This document shows positions 1 through 12,366 of a stretch of DNA of 64,000 nt, piece by piece (positions within the stretch are counted from its first letter, which is position 1; every line of letters starts with the position of its first letter). The notes below the pieces were generated by a model that had not been told where the DNA came from, did not search any database, and saw nothing but the letters and a program-made list of their open reading frames with translations. Source of the stretch: Roseburia sp. (GTDB lineage: Bacteria; Bacillota_A; Clostridia; Lachnospirales; Lachnospiraceae); assembly GCA_019411365.1 (NCBI GenBank), contig DXQT01000001.1, positions 92,687 through 156,686 on the forward strand. Direction: 5' to 3'. The position numbers and the translations under genes are program-made.

Positions 1-272
1 TGGATGAGTATATTAAGATGGAACGCAGGGACAGCTATGCGGATGGACATGAGGATGGCTTAGCGATGGGTTTAGCGGAGGGTTTAGCGGAGGGCAAACG
101 TCTTGAGCAATTACACATCATCCACAACATGTTCCAGGAAAATATTCCTGCACAAAGCTGTGCTAAACTGCTTAACAAGGATACTGCTTTTATTGATAAA
201 GTATATTCACTGTGCCAGGCTCACCCTGACTGGTCAGATGAAGATCTTTACAATTCACTAAAAGAAAATTAA
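1..272 (+). CDS. C-terminal part of an Rpn-family (PD-(D/E)XK) nuclease/transposase, cut by the window start
   Basis: The reading frame is open from the first base and ends at TAA 270-272. An internal ATG lies at 18, but the frame runs through it (DEYIKMERRD), so the real start is outside the window. The visible part has a short Gly/Ala/Glu repeat (GLAMGLAEGLAEGK, encoded by a 12-nt duplication) and then a helical tail. This is the usual C-terminus of the Rpn recombination-promoting nucleases (PDDEXK_2), which are common and often truncated in Lachnospiraceae. The nuclease core is not visible, so activity cannot be judged. The family call rests only on this tail. Confidence 0.6.
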   Translation, partial: DEYIKMERRDSYADGHEDGLAMGLAEGLAEGKRLEQLHIIHNMFQENIPAQSCAKLLNKDTAFIDKVYSLCQAHPDWSDEDLYNSLKEN

Positions 273-322
273 ACTCATTATTTCAAACAACAGACTACAC
301 ACTCCACGCATATTCTATTTTC

Positions 323-372
323 AAAAACACCTGTAATTACATACCCAACAACATATAATTACAGGTGTTTTT
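323..372. terminator. Bidirectional factor-independent terminator
   Basis: A perfect 17-bp inverted repeat (323-339 with 356-372) has an A-run on one side and a T-run on the other. It can therefore end both the Rpn-like gene from the left and the MATE gene from the right, and it sits exactly between their stop codons. Confidence 0.9.
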
Positions 373-373
373 A

Positions 374-1702
374 TTACTGAAATATTTCTTTTTTACAGAT
401 CACATAGGAAATCCCTGCCACAACCACTTCCGTGATCCAGAACGCATGCCAGACGCCCGCAGCCCCCAATATTCTACTCAAAATAAATGCCAATGGTAAA
501 ATAACTGCTATGTACCTGAGCACAGAAATTACCAACGATTCTTTTCCCTTTCCCAGTCCTTCCAACGCACCTGATACCGTGACGGAGACCGATGACGCAA
601 TAAATCCAATGCTGATCAGACGAAGCGCCTCTTTTCCAAATTGTATCGTCTCCGGATTACTGGTAAACAATCCAATAAGCGTCTGCGGCACTGCCATACA
701 AAGTATCGTTCCGATTACCATGACCCCCGCGATCAATACCAGCGCTGACCGGAAAATTTCTCTGACACGTTTTGACTCTCCCGCACCGTAGTTATATCCG
801 ATCAGAGGACGCATCCCCTGCACGACACCATTTCCTGTCAGATATAAAAATGTCTGTAATTTAAAATAAGCTCCCAGCACAAGTACATAGCTGGCGGAAT
901 AAACCGCAAGAATCGCATTTAATGCAGAGACCTGTACAGACGGCAGGGCGATGCTCAACGTTGCCGGGACACCGATTGAGTACATTTTCCTGCTAAGTTC
1001 CGCTTCCGGTTTCATATCTTTCCATCTTATCTTTACCGGAATCGGTTTAAAAAAATAAAACAGCAGATAGCTGACAAGAGAAGCCATCTGACCGATCCCG
1101 GTTGCGATAGCAGCTCCCCGGATCCCCATTTCAGGAAAGAAACCAATTCCAAATATCATAAAAGGATCTAAGATAATATTGGTCACACAGCCGATCAGCA
1201 TACAGAGCATGGACGTTTTCATGCGCCCCACTGACTGAAAAATTTTTTCAAAGCAAAGCCCTGCCGCATTGGGTACTGCAAAAAGAAATACGATCTGCGC
1301 GTATGCTGCGCCCATGTCTATGATCGACCTTTTATCTGTAAACATGGCAAGAAAAGGTGCTGTGATTGCAATGCAGACTACCGCTAAGATCAGTCCGTGG
1401 ATCATGTTAAAAAGTGTTCCAAGCGACGCCGCCTTATCCGCCGTGTTCTGTTTTTGTGCTCCAAGAAAATATGCGATTGTCGCATTGATTCCGATTGCAA
1501 ATCCGATAACAACTGCATTGACCAGATTCTGCAATGGGAACACCAAAGATAGTGCCGTCATCGCATCTTCGCTGATGCGCGCCACAAAATAACTGTCAAT
1601 GATATTGTAGAGCGCATTGACTAACATGGAAAATGTCATTGGCAATGCCATGGAGATCACAAGCGGCATGACCGGTTTTTCTTTCATAAAATTCTGGTTC
1701 AT
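374..1702 (-). CDS. MATE-family multidrug/Na+ exporter
   Basis: A 442-residue, very hydrophobic protein with about twelve membrane segments in two homologous halves, the usual size and layout of MATE exporters (MepA/NorM type). The N-terminus has the family pattern: a short basic start, then a first helix with PMTFSMLVNALYNIIDSYFVA. Such proteins sit in the inner membrane and export cationic drugs or metabolites in exchange for Na+ or H+. The ATG is preceded by an AAAGGAATG region. The gene stands alone between two terminators. The substrate cannot be predicted. Confidence 0.88.
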   Translation of the reverse strand: MNQNFMKEKPVMPLVISMALPMTFSMLVNALYNIIDSYFVARISEDAMTALSLVFPLQNLVNAVVIGFAIGINATIAYFLGAQKQNTADKAASLGTLFNMIHGLILAVVCIAITAPFLAMFTDKRSIIDMGAAYAQIVFLFAVPNAAGLCFEKIFQSVGRMKTSMLCMLIGCVTNIILDPFMIFGIGFFPEMGIRGAAIATGIGQMASLVSYLLFYFFKPIPVKIRWKDMKPEAELSRKMYSIGVPATLSIALPSVQVSALNAILAVYSASYVLVLGAYFKLQTFLYLTGNGVVQGMRPLIGYNYGAGESKRVREIFRSALVLIAGVMVIGTILCMAVPQTLIGLFTSNPETIQFGKEALRLISIGFIASSVSVTVSGALEGLGKGKESLVISVLRYIAVILPLAFILSRILGAAGVWHAFWITEVVVAGISYVICKKEIFQ

Positions 1703-1803
1703 TTTTCATTCCTTTCGTTTCATGACATGAGGACACATCGTGGTTTCAGACTTCTTAATTGGCAGATTCCACAAAACCGGGACTGCTTATGTGCAATCTG
1801 ACA

Positions 1804-1848
1804 ACAAAAAAACGCCACATAGTTGCAAATCATTGCAGCTGTGTGGCG
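1804..1848 (-). terminator. Terminator of the ATP synthase operon
   Basis: On the minus strand a 15-bp stem (1848-1834 with 1827-1813, two G-U pairs) around a short loop is followed by a run of T. It lies just downstream of atpC, the last gene of the operon. Confidence 0.85.
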
Positions 1849-1942
1849 AAAAATAGAGTTCATCACTCAAGAAAAGTCCACTCCATAAAATGGTTTTGGA
1901 GCTATATTATAACCAGTAAATTTTATTTCTGTCAAGTAAATC

Positions 1943-2353
1943 TTATTTTGCAATATCAATACGCACCAGTGCTTTGCGAAGTGCAAATTCAGCACGTTTG
2001 ACATCGATTGCCTCTGTCCGGTGGGCAAGCCGTTCCTCGGCACGCTGACGCGCAGCTTCAGCACGGTTCTTGTCGATCTCATTCGGCCACTCTGCAATCT
2101 CTGCAAGAAGTGTTACCTTATCCGGCAGAATTTCCGCAAAGCCGGAATGTACTGCCGCGATCACGTCATCTTCACCCGTCTTGTGGATCTTTACGATGCC
2201 GGGTGCTAACACGGTCGTGAGCGGAATATGCTTTTTATACACACCGATCTCACCGGAGGCAGTGGTAAACTCGATCATATCACCCTCACCTGTATAAAAA
2301 ACACGATCCGGCGTAATGATCTCTACCTGAAAGAGTCTGTTTTCTTCTGCCAT
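1943..2353 (-). CDS. atpC: F-type ATP synthase epsilon subunit
   Basis: A 136-residue epsilon subunit of the F1 central stalk, which couples rotation and can inhibit ATP hydrolysis. It has the N-terminal beta sandwich (TPDRVFYTGEGDMIEFTT) and the C-terminal helical hairpin. The ATG at 2353 is chosen because GGAGG lies six bases upstream; an in-frame GTG two codons earlier falls between that site and the ATG. It is the last gene of the atp operon, 15 bases after atpD. Confidence 0.95.
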   Translation of the reverse strand: MAEENRLFQVEIITPDRVFYTGEGDMIEFTTASGEIGVYKKHIPLTTVLAPGIVKIHKTGEDDVIAAVHSGFAEILPDKVTLLAEIAEWPNEIDKNRAEAARQRAEERLAHRTEAIDVKRAEFALRKALVRIDIAK

Positions 2354-2368
2354 ACACACCCTCCATTA

Positions 2369-3808
<1,440 letters not shown>

Positions 3809-3843
3809 TTATTCGATTGCAGATTACCTGCAGCTTCATCTGC

Positions 3844-4707
3844 TTATCCAGAGATTGCCGACGCACCGGCAATGATCTCTGTTAATTCCTGTGTAATCGA
3901 GCCCTGACGTGCCCGGTTATATTTGAGCGTCAGATCACTGATCATATCCTCTGCATTGCTCGTTGCAGAATCCATTGCCTGCATTCTGGCACCGTTTTCA
4001 CTGGCAACTGCCTCCACAAGTGCCCCGTAAAACAGGCTTGTAACGTATTTTGGAATGATCATATCAAGTGCTTCTGTCTCATTCGGCTCATAATTCATCA
4101 GAACATTTGCCTCTGCTGCTGCGCCGAGTTCTTCTTCATCAAACTCGATCGGAAGCAGCTTCATCAGCTTCGGTTCGTGTACGACTGTATTTTTAAAATG
4201 TGTATACACAAGATAAATCTCGCCGATCGTGCCGTTGGTATAATCCGCAAGCACCTTCTTGCAGAGTTCTGCCGCATCGTCATAAGACGGGGACTCAATG
4301 ATATAGGAGTCATCTTCTTTGATATGATAGCCGCGGCGTTCTAATACCTCGCGTCCCTTTCCACCGATAGCATAGATCTCTACATCATCTTTGGAAAAGT
4401 CACTTCCCGTAACCAGCTTGATCAGGTTGGAGTTGTATCCACCGGCAAGTCCACGGTTGGATGTGATCACAACGATCGCTTTCTTTGTGGAAGTACCTTT
4501 TTTCAGATATGGATGATCGATCCCGCCTGATCTTGCAAGCATGGAAGTAACGGTCTGGTACATATAGTTCGAATATGGATTCGTCTGTTCTGCCCTGCTT
4601 TTTGCTTTCTGCAGTTTTACGGTTGAAACAAGCTTCATGGCTTTTGTGATCTGCTGCGTACTCTGTATGCTGCTTTTTCTTCGTTTAATGTCCCTCATTG
4701 AGGCCAT
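3844..4707 (-). CDS. atpG: F-type ATP synthase gamma subunit
   Basis: A 287-residue gamma subunit, the rotor shaft of F1. The N-terminal helix (MASMRDIKRRKSSIQSTQQI) and the C-terminal helix (NRARQGSITQELTEII) that form the coiled coil are both intact. An AGGAGG site precedes the ATG. It lies between atpA and atpD, as in other bacterial atp operons. Confidence 0.97.
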   Translation of the reverse strand: MASMRDIKRRKSSIQSTQQITKAMKLVSTVKLQKAKSRAEQTNPYSNYMYQTVTSMLARSGGIDHPYLKKGTSTKKAIVVITSNRGLAGGYNSNLIKLVTGSDFSKDDVEIYAIGGKGREVLERRGYHIKEDDSYIIESPSYDDAAELCKKVLADYTNGTIGEIYLVYTHFKNTVVHEPKLMKLLPIEFDEEELGAAAEANVLMNYEPNETEALDMIIPKYVTSLFYGALVEAVASENGARMQAMDSATSNAEDMISDLTLKYNRARQGSITQELTEIIAGASAISG

Positions 4708-4749
4708 AACAACTTCCTCCTTTTTTTGGCGAAGTCCTGCTTGTTACGC

Positions 4750-6808
<2,059 letters not shown>

Positions 6809-6821
<13 letters not shown>

Positions 6822-7333
6822 GTCGAATCACCCATTTCTTTCAATGTTTCTTCTACCAGCGTATCCTGCACGGTCGCATCGATATTTGCTGCAACAACTT
6901 TTGCCGCCATCATGGATGCAACTGTGACCATTTCCTGTTTTACTTCATCCATTGCACGCTTCTTAGAAAGCTCTGCTTCTTCGTTGGCTCTCTTTATGAT
7001 GCGCGCCGCTTCTTCTTTTGCGTCACTCTCAATGCGGGCTGCATTTTTCTGCGCCGTCTTGCGGGCCTCGCTTAAGATCTGCTCTGCCTCTTTATCGACT
7101 TCTTTTAACTTCGCATCATATTCTGCTTTGAGTGCTGCTGCGTCCTGTTTGTCCGTTTCTGCAGTCTTAATATCGGCTGCGATACGGTTCTTTCTGTCAT
7201 TCAGCAGCTTGCGTGCCGGTTCAAACAGCATCTTGGACATGAATAAAAATAAGAAAAATACTGCTAACGCCATCAAAACCACATCATGCAGTAACTGAAA
7301 ATCCAGTCCAAAAAGTCTTGTCATTTCCTCCAA
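6809..7333 (-). CDS. atpF: F-type ATP synthase b subunit
   Basis: A 174-residue peripheral stalk subunit: one N-terminal membrane helix (about residues 14-33) followed by a long charged coiled coil rich in Ala, Lys and Glu. The start is TTG at 7333, which has AAAGGAGG seven bases upstream. The ATG three codons later lies only two bases from a second GGAGG and is less likely. One copy only; there is no separate b' gene. Confidence 0.93.
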
Positions 7334-7383
7334 GGTTCGGCCTCCTTTCCAATTTTTTTATTCCAAGAATGGAGCGCCATTCA

Positions 7384-7674
<291 letters not shown>

Positions 7675-7710
7675 TCATTCGTGAGGAGAGGATTTTACTC
7701 CTAAATATTA

Positions 7711-8448
7711 TTATTCTTGTTCGTAGTTCTGACCAATGTATGTCATTGTCAACATACAGAATACATACGTCTGAATTGCTCCTGAGAACAAGTCAAAGTA
7801 TACATGGAGTGCTGCCGGCCAGATGATTGCTATTTTGCTCAGCAGTCCATAAACCAGTGCCATCATAACGGTTCCTGACAATACGTTTGCGAAAAGACGC
7901 AAGGACAATGAAATCGGCACTGCGATCTCACTGATCACATTAATCGGAAACCAGATTGGCAGCCATGGCGGCAATGGGGAACACATATCTGTCCAGATCT
8001 GCCTGATCGGCAGATTCTTAAACTGCGTGATATGGATCAGGAAGAATGTAATAAGACCAAGTGCCAGTGTCGTACCATAGTCAGCCGTTGGTGGTCTTAA
8101 TCCAAACAGACCTGAGATATTACTCATAAGAATAAAGATAAAAATGGTACTGATATAGTTGACAAACTTCGGTGCTGCCACTTTTCCCATGGTGCCGTTT
8201 ACCATGTTATCCAGCATTTCTACCATCAGCTCGATAACATTCTGAAATCCCCCGGGGATCTCCTTTGCATGTTTGATCGCCCGGTTTCCTGCAATGGCAA
8301 GCGCCATCATAAGAAGCATAACGATCAATATGCAGACATGTGATGTCGTAATCCAGACTTTGTGTCCGAAGATCTCATACTGAACGATACCATGTATCAT
8401 AAAGTCGATGTTTTCGGCTCCGGATGACATCAGAATTGCGTGATTCAC
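7711..8448 (-). CDS. atpB: F-type ATP synthase a subunit
   Basis: A 245-residue membrane subunit forming the ion half-channels, with five to six membrane helices. It keeps the essential Arg in the penultimate-helix region (ISLSLRLFANVLSG). The start is GTG at 8448, seven bases after GGAGG; longer in-frame versions would run into the upstream gene. It follows the atpI-like gene by 13 bases. Confidence 0.93.
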   Translation of the reverse strand: MNHAILMSSGAENIDFMIHGIVQYEIFGHKVWITTSHVCILIVMLLMMALAIAGNRAIKHAKEIPGGFQNVIELMVEMLDNMVNGTMGKVAAPKFVNYISTIFIFILMSNISGLFGLRPPTADYGTTLALGLITFFLIHITQFKNLPIRQIWTDMCSPLPPWLPIWFPINVISEIAVPISLSLRLFANVLSGTVMMALVYGLLSKIAIIWPAALHVYFDLFSGAIQTYVFCMLTMTYIGQNYEQE

Positions 8449-8461
8449 TCTCTCACCTCCC

Positions 8462-8908
8462 TCATATGAAATTATTATCTTCACTGTCTGAAGATACATC
8501 ACCTCTTCCTTGCAGTTTTTGTATTACTCTATGTGTAAAGGGCTGTAAGTACGCAGATACCTTAAGTCCCAATACCCCGATAAATGCAGTGATCAGATTT
8601 CCCAGATTCCATTTCATCATAACAAAGAAAACGATCACAACGACAGCATAGCGGAGCAGCGATTTTGCAACGATCTTCTTCTTTGCATTGTCCTCGCCGT
8701 ACAGTTCCACCGCATCTCTTAACACGGTCGCAATGTTGACTGCCATACCGCACGCTAAGCTGATACCGATCAGAAGTCCTGTGGTGTACCTGACTTTATC
8801 TGTGACAAACCAGACACCCGCCAGTTCCACGATCACTCCATACACAATAATTCCCAAAACAAGTCCTGGCAATGCATCATTGATCCTTCGTAACATTTTT
8901 TCTGCCAC
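8462..8908 (-). CDS. ATP synthase subunit I-like membrane protein
   Basis: A 148-residue protein with four predicted membrane helices and a charged C-terminus (SSDSEDNN). Position directly before atpB, size and hydrophobic profile match the AtpI-type proteins, which help assemble the c ring or supply Mg2+. Sequence conservation in this family is weak, so the call relies mainly on context. The start overlaps the atpZ-like gene by 32 bases; an ATG four codons later would shorten the overlap. Confidence 0.75.
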   Translation of the reverse strand: MAEKMLRRINDALPGLVLGIIVYGVIVELAGVWFVTDKVRYTTGLLIGISLACGMAVNIATVLRDAVELYGEDNAKKKIVAKSLLRYAVVVIVFFVMMKWNLGNLITAFIGVLGLKVSAYLQPFTHRVIQKLQGRGDVSSDSEDNNFI

Positions 8909-9122
8909 CGTCCTGTCCGTAAATCTTTTTTGCCATTTTAAAAATGTTGGTAAATCCCGCCAGGGCTCCCATGATAAACAGTGGGATCACGATCCAGAGC
9001 ATATCATATTTCCTGCCGATCCATGTACCAAACAGAGTGCACATCACGATCGGAACGATCATATTCAGTCCAAACTGCAGGATCAGTGTCAGTGCCTGAA
9101 ATACCTTTCTGTTTTTTCTCAC
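8877..9122 (-). CDS. atpZ: AtpZ/AtpI-family small membrane protein, first gene of the atp operon
   Basis: An 81-residue protein with two membrane helices (about 16-37 and 43-63), a conserved GTWIGRKYD loop between them and a KKIYGQ tail. This is the AtpZ pattern of genes heading Firmicute atp operons. The start is GTG at 9122, ten bases after GGAGG. Between them lies an ATG immediately followed by TAA and then the GTG, so the ribosome site also serves a one-codon start-stop unit. The function of AtpZ is only partly known (c-ring assembly, ion handling). Confidence 0.82.
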   Translation of the reverse strand: MRKNRKVFQALTLILQFGLNMIVPIVMCTLFGTWIGRKYDMLWIVIPLFIMGALAGFTNIFKMAKKIYGQDGGRKNVTKDQ

Positions 9123-9157
9123 TTACATCGTTCCTCCATAAAGTACAATCTTTATTC

Positions 9158-9185
9158 ATTATAACATTTTTCGCCATTTTGTCCA
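9158..9185 (-). promoter_or_regulatory. Promoter of the ATP synthase operon
   Basis: A perfect TATAAT (9158-9163), preceded by TG one base upstream (extended -10), has TGGACA (9180-9185) 16 bases further upstream. It lies about 36 bases before the atpZ start codon. Confidence 0.75.
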
Positions 9186-9272
9186 TCAAATATCCGTCAT
9201 TTTGTATAGATAATATTTCCTTTTTACTAATAAATATTTTAATTTTTACATGCTCTTTACAGCTAACTTCTA

Positions 9273-9420
9273 CTCCGCGAGATGCGCATCCCGCCCGGAG
9301 GGCTTTTTAATTCACAGGACGTAATTTCCTATGAATCAAAAAAAGCATGTATGCCAGATTTCTGTATACATGCTCTTTTTATTCATGATAATAGAATGTT
9401 CACGGACTGAGCATTCTATT
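9273..9420 (-). terminator. Cluster of four hairpins, including the terminator of the sua5-upp-dCMP deaminase operon
   Basis: This 310-base gap without genes is full of inverted repeats. At 9390-9420 AATAGAATG pairs with CATTCTATT just after the deaminase stop. At 9337-9373 a stem around GCATGTAT is followed on the minus strand by seven T: the main terminator. Two more palindromes follow, at 9311-9334 (TTCACAGGA/TTCCTATGAA) and 9273-9300 (centred on GATGCGCATC, with TTTTT after it on the plus strand). The last two have no obvious role and may be interspersed repeats. Confidence 0.7.
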
Positions 9421-9432
9421 ATTTATCACCTT

Positions 9433-9918
9433 CTATAATTCCAGTTCTATCCTGCGGTTTGTATGTTCATAGCGCTGCAGCACGACCCCAGCCGCATTCA
9501 GCATCTTTTTGGATGCCACAACTGCCGGTGTTGTCTCATATTTGTCGCTGTCATACACGATCCTGCGGATTCCCGACTGAATGATCGCTTTTGCACATTC
9601 ATTGCAGGGAAACAGCGTAACATAGATCGTTGCGCCCTCCAAGCTTCCTCCGCGGTAATTTAAGATCGCATTGAGTTCGCTGTGCGTTGTATAAAAATAT
9701 TTATTTTCTAAAGGCTCTCCCTCCCGCTCCCACGGGAATTCATCATCCGAGCAGCCAGTCGGAAATCCGTTATACCCCATCGAGAGTATCTTGTGATCTT
9801 CGCTGACAATGCAGGCACCCACCTGCGTATTCGGATCTTTTGAACGCATTCCCGAAAGTACCGCAACTCCCATAAAATATTCATCCCAGCTGATATAATC
9901 TTTCCGTTTGCCGCTCAT
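9433..9918 (-). CDS. Deoxycytidylate (dCMP) deaminase, ComEB type
   Basis: A 161-residue cytidine-deaminase-fold enzyme that converts dCMP to dUMP for thymidylate synthesis. Zinc-site motifs are complete: HSELNAI (His ligand and catalytic Glu) and PCNECAK (two Cys ligands). The ATG at 9918 is chosen because GGAGG lies five bases upstream; an in-frame ATG four codons earlier overlaps that site. It is the last gene of the group sua5, phosphatase-like, upp, dCMP deaminase, a common Firmicute order next to the atp operon. Confidence 0.93.
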   Translation of the reverse strand: MSGKRKDYISWDEYFMGVAVLSGMRSKDPNTQVGACIVSEDHKILSMGYNGFPTGCSDDEFPWEREGEPLENKYFYTTHSELNAILNYRGGSLEGATIYVTLFPCNECAKAIIQSGIRRIVYDSDKYETTPAVVASKKMLNAAGVVLQRYEHTNRRIELEL

Positions 9919-9951
9919 GCCAACCTCCAAAGCTTTCCGTAACCTGTACTG

Positions 9952-10581
9952 TTATTTTGTTCCAAAAATACGGTCTCCGGCGTCTCCAAGTCCCGGAACA
10001 ATATAACCATGCTCGTTTAAATGATCATCTAAAGCTCCAATGTATACATCTACATCCGGATGATCCTCCTGCATTTTCTTCACACCTTCCGGTGCTGCAA
10101 TAATGCACATCAGACGGATATTTTTAACTCCTTTGTCCTTTAACATCTGGATGGCTGCCGAGGAAGAACCTCCGGTTGCCAGCATCGGATCTACCACAAA
10201 CACCTCTCTGTTTGCACAGTCTGCCGGAAGTTTACAGTAATACTCTACCGGCTCTAATGTCTCCGGATCACGATAAAGTCCGATATGTCCGACTTTTGCT
10301 GCAGGAATCATTGCCAGCATACCATCCACCATGCCAAGACCGGCACGTAAAATCGGTACAACAGCAAGCTTTTTGCCCTTTAACTCTTTCACAGTCGTTT
10401 TGCAGATCGGTGTATCGATCTCCACATCTGCAAGTTTCAAGTCTCTGGTTGCCTCATAACACATCAGCATTGCAATCTCGCTGACTAATGTACGGAAATC
10501 TTTTGATCCGGTTTCTTCTCTGCGGATGATACCGATTTTGTGCTGGATCAACGGATGATCCATTACTACGATTTTTCCCAT
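9952..10581 (-). CDS. upp: Uracil phosphoribosyltransferase
   Basis: A 209-residue salvage enzyme making UMP from uracil and PRPP. It has the PRPP loop ([15 protein letters not shown]) and the C-terminal uracil-binding part ([17 protein letters not shown]). The start ATG at 10581 gives the standard length and has a GGGG stretch nine bases upstream. A start twelve codons earlier would overlap the previous gene and lacks a ribosome site. The ATG lies two bases after the end of the preceding coding sequence, so the genes are coupled. Confidence 0.96.
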   Translation of the reverse strand: MGKIVVMDHPLIQHKIGIIRREETGSKDFRTLVSEIAMLMCYEATRDLKLADVEIDTPICKTTVKELKGKKLAVVPILRAGLGMVDGMLAMIPAAKVGHIGLYRDPETLEPVEYYCKLPADCANREVFVVDPMLATGGSSSAAIQMLKDKGVKNIRLMCIIAAPEGVKKMQEDHPDVDVYIGALDDHLNEHGYIVPGLGDAGDRIFGTK

Positions 10582-10582
10582 T

Positions 10583-11062
10583 TTAATTTTCCCCGCTTCC
10601 TTCGTTACTTTCTTCATTTAAAAGAGTGACCAGCTTTTTGATGGTTTTTCTCATTGTTTCATAGCATAGCCCATATGCCTGCAGACTGCCGCCATACGGA
10701 TCTAAAATCTCCAGTTCATCTCCGACAAGTTCCGTGAGAACATATACATTCTCCGGGTTGGCTCTCTCGTATTTTTCCAGAACCTTTTCTAACTGGGCGT
10801 GTTCCATAACAAGAACTAATGTGTCCTCTGTAAAATCTTCTTCCGTCAGCTGTGCCGACATATAGCCATCCAGATTGATCCCATTGCTGATCATGACTGC
10901 TTCCGCTTTCTGATTGAGCGGCTCCGGAAATAAAACGACCATTCCTCTCGCACCGATTTCAACCGGATGTTTTAATACATACTCCCCAAGTATGCCTGCT
11001 GCCATCGGCGCGCGGCATGTTCCGTTTTCCGCGACAAACAGGATTCGATTATATTGTTTCAT
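10583..11062 (-). CDS. Low-molecular-weight phosphatase homologue lacking the catalytic cysteine
   Basis: A 159-residue protein of the LMW protein-tyrosine/arginine phosphatase fold. The family needs a C-x5-R loop near the N-terminus, followed by a DP acid. Here the loop reads [13 protein letters not shown]: position 11, where the nucleophilic Cys belongs, is Ala (codon GCG), while Cys16, Arg17 and the later DPYGG are kept. Its place between sua5 and upp is that of YwlE, the protein-arginine phosphatase of Bacillus. As read, it should not catalyse by the known mechanism and may bind phosphoproteins instead. It is preceded by GGAAGG. Confidence 0.85.
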   Translation of the reverse strand: MKQYNRILFVAENGTCRAPMAAGILGEYVLKHPVEIGARGMVVLFPEPLNQKAEAVMISNGINLDGYMSAQLTEEDFTEDTLVLVMEHAQLEKVLEKYERANPENVYVLTELVGDELEILDPYGGSLQAYGLCYETMRKTIKKLVTLLNEESNEGSGEN

Positions 11063-11083
11063 GCGTTATCCTTCCTTCTCCCA

Positions 11084-12136
11084 TCAAACATGAATCACCT
11101 GATGTCCTGCTGCTTTCATTAACCGGTTCATGATCGCCTGACCGATCCTCGGTGTTGAAAAACTCTCTGAATAAATCGCATCTACATTCCAATCATCAAA
11201 TTCACGCAATATTTTGTACAAATGTCTGGCAATGGCATCCTCATCGCTTCTTGCTCCGATCGTCACCACATAATCTGCCTGATACAAGGACTCCGTCTCA
11301 TCCGTTGCAACAACACCGACCTTAAGTCCTGCCGCCTGTTTTTCCCTGACCAGTGCATTGATCTCTGCAACAACAGCCTCCTGCTCTCCCTCAACCAATA
11401 CCAGATCCGCCTTCGGCGCATAGTGTTTATACTTCATTCCGGGCGCTTTCGGCTTCTTTGTGGAATCCGACGCAATGATGCCCGGATCAATGCGTACCTC
11501 TTCCCCGAGCACTTCCTCTAACATTTCTTTTGTAATATAACCCGGGCGCAGTATCATCGGTACTTTTTCCGTCAGATCAATGATCGTAGATTCGATGCCG
11601 ATTCCAACCGGCCCCCCATCCAGTATCATCGGTATCTTACCATCCAGATCTAACGCCACATGTCCCGCTTCTGTCGGGCTTGGTTTTCCGGAAGTATTCG
11701 CACTCGGTGCCGCGATCATACAGCCGCTCTCATCGATCAGTGCAAGCGCAACCGGATGATTCGGCATACGGATCGCCACCGTATCCATTCCACCGGTCGT
11801 TTCATATGGAACCTTTTCATTCTTCCATACGATCATGGTAAGCGGCCCCGGCCAGAACGCGTCTGCCAGTTTCTTTGCCTGCGGCGGAACCTCTTTTGCA
11901 ATGGATAAAAGTTCTTCAAATCTGCTTATATGAACAATCAACGGATTGTCCGAAGGACGTCCCTTTGCCGCATAGATCCGTTTTGACGCCTCCGGATCAA
12001 GTGCATTTGCCCCGAGTCCGTAAACCGTTTCGGTCGGAAATGCTACCAGCCCGCCGGATCTTATGATCTCTGCCGCCTCCCGCATATCCTCCTTATTCGG
12101 ATCGTCTGCGTCTATTTTTATTAATTTTGTCTGCAT
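11084..12136 (-). CDS. ywlC: Threonylcarbamoyl-AMP synthase (Sua5/YwlC type)
   Basis: A 350-residue two-domain enzyme that makes threonylcarbamoyl-AMP from Thr, bicarbonate and ATP for the t6A37 modification of tRNAs. Residues 1-210 form the YrdC domain (KGRPSDNPLIVHI, SANTSGKPSPTEAGHV); after a linker (KAPGMKYKHYAPKA) comes the Sua5 domain. Length fits Sua5 and not the short TsaC form. It is the first gene of the minus-strand group that continues with the phosphatase-like gene, upp and dCMP deaminase. Confidence 0.93.
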   Translation of the reverse strand: MQTKLIKIDADDPNKEDMREAAEIIRSGGLVAFPTETVYGLGANALDPEASKRIYAAKGRPSDNPLIVHISRFEELLSIAKEVPPQAKKLADAFWPGPLTMIVWKNEKVPYETTGGMDTVAIRMPNHPVALALIDESGCMIAAPSANTSGKPSPTEAGHVALDLDGKIPMILDGGPVGIGIESTIIDLTEKVPMILRPGYITKEMLEEVLGEEVRIDPGIIASDSTKKPKAPGMKYKHYAPKADLVLVEGEQEAVVAEINALVREKQAAGLKVGVVATDETESLYQADYVVTIGARSDEDAIARHLYKILREFDDWNVDAIYSESFSTPRIGQAIMNRLMKAAGHQVIHV

Positions 12137-12192
12137 ATATCACTACTTCTTTTCTAATATAATTCTTATTTTTATTTTTCCCAAACATTTGT

Positions 12193-12221
12193 ATTATCGC
12201 ACATTTTATCCAAATAGGCAA
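12193..12221 (-). promoter_or_regulatory. Promoter of the sua5-upp operon
   Basis: TTGCCT (12216-12221), 17 bases, then GATAAT (12193-12198) with TG one base before the -10. It lies about 57 bases upstream of the sua5 start, in the divergent region shared with galM. Confidence 0.55.
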
Positions 12222-12292
12222 CAGAGTGTGCATAATTCGCGGATTTGTACCTTGATTTTCCAGCAAAATTACCATAGAACCCGAACTGTAAC

Positions 12293-12321
12293 TTGCTATG
12301 TTTCCGTAAATGTGGCATAAT
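12293..12321 (+). promoter_or_regulatory. Promoter of the aldose epimerase gene
   Basis: TTGCTA (12293-12298), 17 bases, CATAAT (12316-12321) with an upstream TG (extended -10). It lies 45 bases before the ATG. Confidence 0.5.
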
Positions 12322-12366
12322 TATTACTGTTCATCTGCAAACAGTTATGTTTGGAAAGGGGTTTTC

